From NCBI GenBank assembly GCA_036399695.1, contig DASWMP010000075.1:1-22733 (forward strand): a DNA stretch of 22,733 bases. The letters are read 5' to 3'. Position numbers and translations under genes: made by a program. Shown here in pieces: positions 8,801 to 13,955 of the stretch. Each line of letters starts with the position of its first letter. Positions within the stretch are counted from its first letter, which is position 1. The notes beneath the pieces were generated by a model. The model worked only from the letters and a program-made list of their open reading frames with translations, made no database searches and was not told the DNA's origin. The stretch comes from DASVEE01 sp036399695 (GTDB taxonomy: Bacteria > Acidobacteriota > Thermoanaerobaculia > Gp7-AA8).

Positions 8801-10523
8801 AGACTTCGTCGTCACCGCCGTCCTGAATGCCGGCGGCCGCACCGTCGACGGCCAGTCCGTCAGCGTTCCGCCGGTCCGCGGCGGTACGACGGCGATCCCC
8901 GACATCGTGCTGCGCGCCGGCCTTGTCGTGCGCGTGACGCCGACCATTCCGGCCGGCACGACGCTCAGCGAATGGCAGCCGGTGCAGGTTACGGTTCAGG
9001 CTTCCGACGATCCAGGGTTCCACGTCTATGACGTGTTCGTCACTCACGATGGCAAGGACATCGAACAACTGCGCGGCTATCAACTGCCGTACACGATGAC
9101 GGTGCTGATGCCGGGCGGCGTCACTACGACCGCCATCAGCGCGCGGGCCATCAACAACAACGAAGACGTGGCTCTCGCGCCGCCGGTGAACTACACCATC
9201 GTGCCCGACACCGGCTCCACGCTCACCGGCGTGGTGAAACTGGCCGACGGCACTCCGGTGGCCGGTGCCCAGGTCAGCGTGCGCGAATCGTCGCTCGACA
9301 AGACCGGCATCTACATCACCTACCTCGGCGTGGCCCAGGCGGCGTACGAGGAGCTCTCGACCACGACCGACGCCAACGGCGCGTTCACGCTTCCGGCGGT
9401 CAACACCTTCCGCGGCAACGTCACCGTCACCGCGGCGAAGATCGTTGGCGACGACGTGCAGCTCATCGGCAATTCCGCGCCGGTGACGCCGGTTCGCGGC
9501 CAGACGATCGCGGTGCCGCAGATCACCGCCGCTACTCCCACGGGCGTCGTCGGCAAGCTCGCCGTCGACACCTACAGCAGTTGGGTCGATCTGTATCAGA
9601 AGCGGATGGCGATCAATAACGGCGGCGCCGCGCACTTCCTCGACATCACCGATCCGACCCGGCCGAAGCTCCGCGGCAGCATCCTGCTCGACGACTGGTA
9701 CTGGGCCACTGTCGTCAGCTTCGCCGACAACGGCAACAAGGCGGTGATCGTCAGCGACGAGGCGCGCCTCTTCGTCCTCGACGTCTCCGATATGCGTAAC
9801 CCTGTGATCCTCGGCGACGTGGAGATCGGTTGGGGCTACGCGACGGCAGCCATCATCAAAGACGATCTGGCCATCATCGCCGCGGAGGAGCTCGTCCTCG
9901 TCGACATCAGCAACCCCGCCGAACCGGTCGAGCTGGGACGGACGACGCTGCCGAATGACGCGAGCTACCTCGCGATGGCCGGCAACTACGTGATCGCCAC
10001 CGAGTGGACCAGCACCGGCAGCAGCGGCGTCTCGAGCGGCGTCAGCGTCATCGACATCTCCGACCCGACCTCTCCCGTGACGGTGAGCCGTGTCCCGCTC
10101 ACGTCCGGGTACGGACAGCCGGTAGTCGTCGGTACGCGTGGTTACTTCCCCGCCTCTCACGAGGTGGACATGATCGACTTCTCCGACCCGGCGAACCCGG
10201 TGCTCACGCGCAACGTCATGCCGCTCGGTACGCTGCAGACGTGGTCCATCGGCGTGTCCGGCAACCGTATCTTCGTCGGCGGGCAGGAGGAAAGCGGTAC
10301 CGGCAGGATCGCCGCCGGCAACATCACGACGCCGGAAACGCCGGCGCACATCGGCAACATCACCGATCCCCAGCTCACCCCCTACATCGGCGCCTGGATC
10401 AACGTGAACGCCACCAACAAGTTCATGACCGTGCTTGGATGGACGCGCCGCGACCACCCGGACGTCCCGGACAACGTGGGCTCGCTCGTGTTCATCGTTC
10501 GCGTTCCCGAGGTCACGCCTTGA
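5862..10523 (+). CDS. Giant secreted protein with Ca-binding Asp-rich repeats, Ig modules and two LVIVD-repeat blocks
   Basis: 1553 aa from the ATG at 5862, chosen because it gives a clean signal peptide (MNKFKDTLRLALVLIALI, cleavage near AVAA); the open frame 36 codons upstream would overlap the previous gene. Domains: Big_2-like (about 28-113), an EF-hand/thrombospondin-3-like Asp-rich block (about 118-187, DxDDDxxPDxWE and DADQDGLSNADE), a two-Cys segment (C201 and one near 236), Big_2 (about 276-361), a second near-identical Asp-rich block (about 362-433, DTDGDGMPDEWE), and a third Big-like module (about 443-537). LVIVD-type repeats (LxxVDISNPxxP) follow at about 541-835, then Ig-like and carboxypeptidase-regulatory modules alternating twice (about 846-1210), and a second LVIVD block (about 1228-1550). 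LVIVD repeats are thought to form beta-propellers. No enzyme motif or anchor is visible. It overlaps the haloperoxidase start by 4 nt, so the two are probably cotranslated. Confidence 0.88.
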   Translation: MNKFKDTLRLALVLIALICSRAAVAAPDLTFRIEALKTRLAVGETVALRVFLDDNTELTSQKMTKYGTVNDEVATVDAHGTVTAVAPGRTTIRIENIEATSEAGAAGSIEIEVFNASDLDDDKMPDLWETEHGLEPTSAADAIADADQDGLSNADEYIRDTNPQDPDTDHDGRLDGTEVELGLDPKKAETFAPRRKMDSRCVVSILNRVARVRDNGSWVLTNIPANGQQVRARATCQYMNPSFTEVGQSDFVIVPANGQLQNVRITFGNPIPVPGKLTLTAPSAKIDTLGDTLQLTATITYSNNTTANATAFNKGTNYISSNPAIATISEDGLVTAVAPGGVNISATNEGTLALLHLKVTGYTDTDGDGMPDEWETANGFNPNDASDGAADADSDGLTNVAEFEHGSAPRVSDTDADGVHDGLEVQLGTSPIDPSSVDLRRALTSIALKPATITLTITPVIRYATRQVAVIGTMTDGKTVDLTQSSKGTVYSSSNLSVLNFENANGKLGSGDAGTATLTVTNNGFTATAPATVRNLDPAVSWLDLPGEAMNVEIAGDYAYVAAGSAGLVVVDVTNRKTPSIVATLPFPGGFANDIRLAPGLAYIAAGPAGLQIVDISNPLAPSLEGSLDTPADARDLVLSTHEVVYIADGSGGVRIISVANPAAPVEIGTFGTGLEAHAVSLSGSTLVVLAGNQFDGRFYTVNVVTPSAPVLLAATGMNVAFKDVETRGSYAFVAAYTNGLRVVDFTNPTAPAEVARETRFFPHDVVLSGNWAYFADELLFNNIPVVNVSSPPSLFYAASIDLSALGDANGYGLDVDERYVYLAGEGELYIAQHHDTTDEDGIQPTVTLVPAPGTPLVAGEYVSMRLDVADDFGVASVRTRINGQLVQGLSKPPYATVIHVPPGATSLTLEVTVTDFGGNVKTVSETYTVGPDPLTTITGRVLANGGLPASGTVLTLRDRTATADLDGHYRFENVPTIEGDFVVTAVLNAGGRTVDGQSVSVPPVRGGTTAIPDIVLRAGLVVRVTPTIPAGTTLSEWQPVQVTVQASDDPGFHVYDVFVTHDGKDIEQLRGYQLPYTMTVLMPGGVTTTAISARAINNNEDVALAPPVNYTIVPDTGSTLTGVVKLADGTPVAGAQVSVRESSLDKTGIYITYLGVAQAAYEELSTTTDANGAFTLPAVNTFRGNVTVTAAKIVGDDVQLIGNSAPVTPVRGQTIAVPQITAATPTGVVGKLAVDTYSSWVDLYQKRMAINNGGAAHFLDITDPTRPKLRGSILLDDWYWATVVSFADNGNKAVIVSDEARLFVLDVSDMRNPVILGDVEIGWGYATAAIIKDDLAIIAAEELVLVDISNPAEPVELGRTTLPNDASYLAMAGNYVIATEWTSTGSSGVSSGVSVIDISDPTSPVTVSRVPLTSGYGQPVVVGTRGYFPASHEVDMIDFSDPANPVLTRNVMPLGTLQTWSIGVSGNRIFVGGQEESGTGRIAAGNITTPETPAHIGNITDPQLTPYIGAWINVNATNKFMTVLGWTRRDHPDVPDNVGSLVFIVRVPEVTP

Positions 10524-12124
10524 ACCGGCGCAAACTCTTTCGTTCTCTTGCTGCTGCCGCCGCTACCGCGGCGGTAGCACCTCTCTCGCTGAAGGCGTCG
10601 ACGACTGCGTCGGCGCCTTCAGGGTCGCGTGGGGCGAGCTCGCGCGCGGAGCGTGTGTATCAGGCACGTCTTCGCGCGGCGGAGCTGTGCCGCGCGAACG
10701 GCGTCGCCGCGCCGATGGCCAACGGCGACGAGGAGCGCTACCCGCAGAAGTGGGGGCGCTACTCGAAGGGGCTGCCCCACGATGCCGCCGGCAACGTCGA
10801 CCTGCCGTCGTATCGCGCGTATCTCGAGGCGGTGCTCGATCCCGAGCACGACCGCTTCGAGCGCATCCCGCTCGGCGGCTATCTGAAGCTGGCGAATCCG
10901 CAGGCGGCGCATGCGATCGATCTGATCGGACCCGATTCCGAGCAGCTCGAGCTGCCGGCGCCGCCGGCGTTCGCGTCGGCGTGGCAGGCGTCGGAGCTGG
11001 CGGAGTTGTACTGGCACGCCGCGCTGCGCGACGTGCCGTTCGCGGCGTACGACAGCGATCCGCTCGTGGCGAAGGCCTGCGCGGAACTGAGCAGGATGTC
11101 CGACTATCGCGGCCCGAAAGAGAACGGGCGCGTCACACCGTCGACGCTCTTTCGCGGACGCTCCGCGGCGGCGCGGCGCGGGCCGTACGTCTCGCAGTTC
11201 CTCGTGCGCGACATCCCGATGGCGCCGATCAAGGTGCCGCAGAAGATCCGCACGGCCACGGCGGGGCACGACTGGATGACCGAGCCGTCCGACTGGCTCA
11301 ACATTCAGAACGGGCAGCTCGCCGCCGTGCCGGATTTCGACAAGACTCCGCGGTGGGTGCGCAGCGGGCGCGATCTGTCGGAGTACATGCACCGCGACTT
11401 CACCTACCAGGTGGGCATGTGCGCGACGGCCACGCTCTTCAAGATGAGCGCGCCGCTCGACGGCGGTGTGCCGTATCAATACTCGATCACGCAGGGAGGC
11501 TTCGTCACGTTCGGCGCCTCCGACATCTTCCACCTCGTCGCGACGGTGGCGAATCTCTCGCTCAAGGCGGCGTGGTACCAGAAGTGGATCGTGCACCGCC
11601 ACGCGCGTCCCGAGGAGCTGGGAGGGCGCGTGCACTTTGCGAAGAGCGGAAAGGAGCGGGCGCCGCTCCATCGCGACATCCTCGACGCCGAGGTCCTCGG
11701 CGTGATGCACGACCGGTACAAGTCGTACCTGCTGCCGCAGGCCTATCCCGAAGGCTCGCCCGCGCATCCAGCGTATCCGTCCGGCCATGCCGTGATTGCC
11801 GGCGCCTGTGCCACGGTGCTCAAGGCGTGCTTCGCCGAGTCGTGGGTGCTGCCGGGTTGCGTGACGGCTTCCGCGGATGGCCTGGCGTTGCAGCCCTACA
11901 AAGGGATGGAGCTGACGGTCGGCGGTGAGCTCGACAAGATGGCCGAGAACGTCGCCTTCGGCCGCAACTTCGCCGGAGTGCACTGGCGCTTCGACGCCGT
12001 GGAAGGGCTGGCGCTCGGCGAGGCCTTCGCGATCCGCTACCTCCAGGAGATGAAGCTGATGTCGCCCGAGCTGTTCACCGGCTTCAGCCTGACGAAGTTC
12101 GATGGCAGCCGCCTGACGGTGTAA
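10520..12124 (+). CDS. Tat-exported vanadium-dependent haloperoxidase (PAP2 superfamily)
   Basis: 534 aa from the TTG at 10520, which overlaps the TGA of the preceding gene (TTGA). This start gives a twin-arginine signal (NRRKLFRSL followed by an Ala-rich hydrophobic stretch), indicating folded, cofactor-loaded export. The vanadate-binding set appears complete: K355 with R363-P364 (K-x7-R spacing), P420-S-G-H423, and R482-N-F-A-G-V-H488-W. In characterised enzymes these residues hold vanadate, and the His in PSGH takes part in catalysis. The reaction would be oxidation of Cl-, Br- or I- by H2O2 to hypohalous acid; halide choice cannot be read from the sequence. The K-x7-R spacing is the bromoperoxidase-like form rather than the fungal chloroperoxidase K-x6-R. 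Length is close to the usual 500-600 aa. The open frame upstream to 10004 overlaps coding sequence and is not used. Context suggests coupled expression with two giant exported proteins. Confidence 0.92.
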   Translation: MNRRKLFRSLAAAAATAAVAPLSLKASTTASAPSGSRGASSRAERVYQARLRAAELCRANGVAAPMANGDEERYPQKWGRYSKGLPHDAAGNVDLPSYRAYLEAVLDPEHDRFERIPLGGYLKLANPQAAHAIDLIGPDSEQLELPAPPAFASAWQASELAELYWHAALRDVPFAAYDSDPLVAKACAELSRMSDYRGPKENGRVTPSTLFRGRSAAARRGPYVSQFLVRDIPMAPIKVPQKIRTATAGHDWMTEPSDWLNIQNGQLAAVPDFDKTPRWVRSGRDLSEYMHRDFTYQVGMCATATLFKMSAPLDGGVPYQYSITQGGFVTFGASDIFHLVATVANLSLKAAWYQKWIVHRHARPEELGGRVHFAKSGKERAPLHRDILDAEVLGVMHDRYKSYLLPQAYPEGSPAHPAYPSGHAVIAGACATVLKACFAESWVLPGCVTASADGLALQPYKGMELTVGGELDKMAENVAFGRNFAGVHWRFDAVEGLALGEAFAIRYLQEMKLMSPELFTGFSLTKFDGSRLTV

Positions 12125-12132
12125 CCGAGAAC

Positions 12133-12225
12133 GATGGGACTTATGGGACCTATGGGACCTATGAGACCTATGGGATAGCAGTTGCTCCACAGGTCCCATA
12201 GGTCCTATAGGTCCCAGATCCCATC
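12133..12225. repeat. 9-nt tandem repeats arranged as a long inverted repeat between convergent genes
   Basis: The left arm holds about five copies of a 9-nt unit (ATGGGACCT with variants ATGGGACTT and ATGAGACCT) at 12134-12176. The right arm (12193-12225) holds the complementary units (AGGTCCCAT, AGGTCCTAT, AGGTCCCAG). The outer ends GATGGGA and TCCCATC close the structure. The predicted RNA would be a long imperfect hairpin with a loop of about 16 nt around TAGCAGTTGCTCCACA. It lies in the 111-nt gap between the haloperoxidase stop and the stop of the minus-strand SRPBCC gene, so it could act as a bidirectional terminator. It lacks a strong T-run on the plus strand. A related tract occurs at 13897-13945. 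Confidence 0.75.
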
Positions 12226-12235
12226 GTCTCTCTCT

Positions 12236-12664
12236 CTAGATCGCGGCGATGGCCTTCTCCCACTCCTCCATCCATTGATCGAACTCCCCCTGATTCCGGG
12301 AGGCGATCTGCGCGGCGCCTTCGTCGCTCAGGGCGACGAAGGTGTAGCGCACGCGGACGATCGTCTGGGCGCCGGCGGGCTCGCAGGCGACGTCCACCGT
12401 CACGGCGGCCGTGCCGGCGTCGACGCGGTGATAGGTCACGTGGTGTGCTTCGCGGTCGAGTTTGGCCACGAACCAGATCGTTTCCTGGCCGTCGCGCACC
12501 GTGCGGAAGACCATGCCTTCCTCCCAATCCGAAAGTGGGGCGTAGAGAATCTCCGGCTTCCAGCCGGGGGCCCAGGCTTCCTCGCCACGGGGGGAGAAGA
12601 GCGGGAAGGCCTGCTCGATGGGCTGTGCGACACGGAACTTACCTGCGTAACTAGCGACGGTCAT
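12236..12664 (-). CDS. SRPBCC (START/polyketide-cyclase-like) domain protein
   Basis: 142 aa, the normal size of a single-domain SRPBCC/Bet v 1-fold protein. It shows the family's layout: an N-terminal strand ending in a helix motif (FRVAQPIEQAFPLFSPRGEE), then WAPGWKPEIL, a series of beta strands with the WEEGMVFRT and IWFVAKLDREAHHVTYHRV pattern, RVRYTFVALSDEG, and a long C-terminal amphipathic helix (QWMEEWEKAIAAI). Such proteins bind hydrophobic ligands or catalyse small cyclisations; the ligand is unknown here. AGGAGG sits 6 nt before the ATG and fixes the start. No promoter space exists between the hairpin at 12677-12708 and the ribosome site, so transcription must come from further upstream through that hairpin. 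Cytoplasmic; no signal peptide. Confidence 0.85.
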   Translation of the reverse strand: MTVASYAGKFRVAQPIEQAFPLFSPRGEEAWAPGWKPEILYAPLSDWEEGMVFRTVRDGQETIWFVAKLDREAHHVTYHRVDAGTAAVTVDVACEPAGAQTIVRVRYTFVALSDEGAAQIASRNQGEFDQWMEEWEKAIAAI

Positions 12665-12676
12665 CGAATCCTCCTG

Positions 12677-12708
12677 AAAAGCAAAAGCCCGCGCGGTCGG
12701 CGCGGGCT
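12677..12708 (-). terminator. Hairpin with T-runs directly upstream of the SRPBCC ribosome site
   Basis: AGCCCGCGC (12686-12694) and GCGCGGGCT (12700-12708) form a perfect 9-bp stem with a 5-nt loop. Read on the minus strand the stem is followed by TTTTGCTTTT, the form of an intrinsic terminator. It ends only a few bases before the AGGAGG and ATG of the downstream gene, so it may be an attenuator or leader hairpin instead of a plain terminator. Confidence 0.7.
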
Positions 12709-12714
12709 CGCATC

Positions 12715-12746
12715 AAAAAAATAGCCCGCGACGGTTTGTCGCGGGC
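12715..12746 (-). terminator. Rho-independent terminator after the histidine phosphatase gene
   Basis: GCCCGCGAC (12724-12732) and GTCGCGGGC (12738-12746) form a perfect 9-bp stem with a GGTTT-type loop. On the minus strand it is followed by TATTTTTTT. It lies 33 nt past the stop codon of the phosphatase gene. Its stem shares GCCCGCG with the second hairpin 16 nt further on, so the two may be a duplicated terminator. A TTGACC at 12778-12783 and TAATCT at 12755-12760 (17-nt spacing, minus strand) could be a weak promoter just ahead of it. Confidence 0.85.
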
Positions 12747-12779
12747 CAGCGAGGAGATTACCCAATTTACGCGGTGCGG

Positions 12780-13277
12780 TCAATTCGCGCCGTACTGCGC
12801 CGCCACGACGCCGCCGTTCGTCACGACGTAGACCTTGCCGTACTGCGAGTGCTCGATAGCCGGCACTTCGCTGCCGCCGAGCTCCTTCACGATCAACGGC
12901 ACGGTGTTGCTGTGGCCGACGACGAGCACCGTCTCGTTCGGATGCTCCGCCGCGATCCGCTTCGCCAGCGCGGGGGCATACGCGGCGACGTTCTGCGGGT
13001 CGACTTCGATCGTGACGACCGGCACCTTGAGCGCCAGCGCGAGCGGCTCGGCCGTCTCACGCGTGCGCCGGAACTGCGTGACGTAGACAGCCTTCACCCC
13101 CGCTTTCTCGGCGACGGACAGCAGCGCCTTCGCGCGGGCGATCCCGGCCTCACTGAGGGCCGGGTTTCTCTCTTTCGGATCGCTCGCATCGGCCTCGGCG
13201 TGACGGACGACGATGACGGTCCCGGCCTGTGCGGCGACGGCAAAGAGCAGCAGGAAAACAACGAGCAGTTTTTTCAT
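12780..13277 (-). CDS. Exported histidine phosphatase (phosphoglycerate-mutase-like/SixA-type)
   Basis: 165 aa. A signal peptide (MKKLLVVFLLLFAVAAQAG) is followed directly by the core strand VIVVRHAEAD, with R25-H26 as the RHG-like motif and phospho-accepting His. A second signature, FRRTRETAEP (69-78), gives the conserved Arg residues, and VVGHSNTVP carries the second catalytic His (H122). The family removes phosphate from small molecules or phosphohistidine; the substrate cannot be named. Size is close to the short SixA-like members, but the signal peptide puts this one outside the cytoplasm. The ATG overlaps the stop of the upstream gene (ATGA at 13274-13277), indicating translational coupling. 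The open frame runs further upstream but would lie inside that neighbour. A strong terminator follows. Confidence 0.88.
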   Translation of the reverse strand: MKKLLVVFLLLFAVAAQAGTVIVVRHAEADASDPKERNPALSEAGIARAKALLSVAEKAGVKAVYVTQFRRTRETAEPLALALKVPVVTIEVDPQNVAAYAPALAKRIAAEHPNETVLVVGHSNTVPLIVKELGGSEVPAIEHSQYGKVYVVTNGGVVAAQYGAN

Positions 13278-13789
13278 GTGAGCGATTCCACCATTTCGTC
13301 GACGACGGGCCAGGTTGCTTCCTCCCACGGACCACCCATCAGCAGGCCCGCGGAAGCGAGGTAGACGACGACGTCGCGCCGGTCGTGATCCGGCAGTTCG
13401 CGAACGGCGTCGCGCACCTGGTCGGCAGTCGGCGGCGTGTAGTCGTCCGTCTCGATCGACCCGTTCTCGTGCGGCACCTGCCAGCGGTCGAGGAACGCGG
13501 CCATCATCGTGTTCTTTTCGTGCGTGTGGTACTGCATCAGCGCCATCTCGAAGAGCTGCTCGAACTCCGGCGCGCCGATGCGCTGGGCCAGCAGGTCGGC
13601 CTTTTTCTCCGGCGGCATCTTCCGGATCGTTTCCTCCCGGAAGTGCAGCATGCGCGCGAGCTGCGCCTGGGCCGTCAGCTTCTGCGTCTGATCGGCGTGC
13701 TTCCAGAAGATCGTGAGAATGCGCCGGCGACGATCGGCGTCGGCCAGCTCTTTGAGGATTCTGCGTGCGGTCCACATGAGGGGCGCCAT
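13274..13789 (-). CDS. Hypothetical helical protein coupled to the phosphatase
   Basis: 171 aa, not recognised. It has no signal peptide or membrane segment. It is rich in charged, helix-forming sequence: ARRILKELADADRRRRILTIF at the start, then MPPEKKADLLAQRI and FEQLFEMALMQYHTHEKNTMM, a linker with DDYTPPTADQVRDAV, and a final DRRDVVVYLASAGLLMGG. The HTHEK and FLDRW segments look conserved in style but I cannot tie them to a fold. The start may be ATG 13789 or ATG 13777; neither has a convincing ribosome site. Its stop overlaps the start of the exported phosphatase by 4 nt, so the two are made together, and a link to the phosphatase's process is a reasonable inference only. Confidence 0.75.
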   Translation of the reverse strand: MAPLMWTARRILKELADADRRRRILTIFWKHADQTQKLTAQAQLARMLHFREETIRKMPPEKKADLLAQRIGAPEFEQLFEMALMQYHTHEKNTMMAAFLDRWQVPHENGSIETDDYTPPTADQVRDAVRELPDHDRRDVVVYLASAGLLMGGPWEEATWPVVDEMVESLT

Positions 13790-13805
13790 GATAACCGGTG
13801 GAGCA

Positions 13806-13862
13806 GGGATCGGGGCCCGGGGCTCAGGGCTCAGCAGGAGCTCAGGCGCGGGGTTCGGGGGG
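13806..13862 (+). repeat. GC-rich dispersed repeat (GGGATCGGGGCCCGGGGCTC family)
   Basis: Positions 13806-13825 match 17224-17243 exactly over 20 nt. The following segment (CTCAG, then GCGCGGGGTTC and a G-run) aligns with the inverted copy at 17556-17613. It lies in the gap between the unknown protein gene (start 13789) and the cyclase stop (13956), downstream of the cyclase in its reading direction. It is one of at least three copies in this window. Confidence 0.7.
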
Positions 13863-13896
13863 GATGGCTATGGCACGGATGGGAGCTGCGGGTTGT

Positions 13897-13945
13897 TTCC
13901 CATGGGACCCACCTGTCGCATCTGTCCTATTGGTCCCATCGTTCC
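13897..13945. repeat. Degenerate GGTCCCAT repeat tract
   Basis: The tract contains CCCATGGGACC, then CCTGTCGCATCTGTCCTATT and GGTCCCATCG in near-9-nt spacing. It resembles the right arm of the inverted repeat at 12193-12225 (GTCCTATAGGTCCCAGAT, CCCATCG). It ends 10 nt before the stop of the cyclase gene. It is weaker and more diverged than the 12133-12225 copy. Confidence 0.5.
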
Positions 13946-13955
13946 TTCCCTGGCT

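Noticed and set aside
7995..10457. 820-codon open frame on the minus strand antisense to the LVIVD gene; similar long antisense frames at 3221-4984 and 6510-7895
   Set aside because: They are His/Asp/Arg/Gly-rich, have no domain or signal, and mirror a high-GC3 coding strand that has clear domains. They are shadows of codon bias.
10004..10519. Upstream extension of the haloperoxidase reading frame
   Set aside because: It lies within the LVIVD coding region, is Arg/His-rich and would bury the Tat signal. The TTG at 10520 is the better start.
10619..12199. 526-codon minus-strand frame opposite the haloperoxidase, starting with an HRSHRS repeat
   Set aside because: The repeat comes from the 9-nt intergenic units, the rest is low-complexity Arg/His, and the plus strand has a complete catalytic set.
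12133..12225. CRISPR array
   Set aside because: The repeat unit is 9 nt without spacers, the arms are inverted, and no cas gene is present.
13278..13775. Longer histidine phosphatase starting upstream at about 13775
   Set aside because: The extension overlaps the unknown protein gene out of frame, is Arg/Ala-rich, and would place the signal peptide in the middle of the protein.
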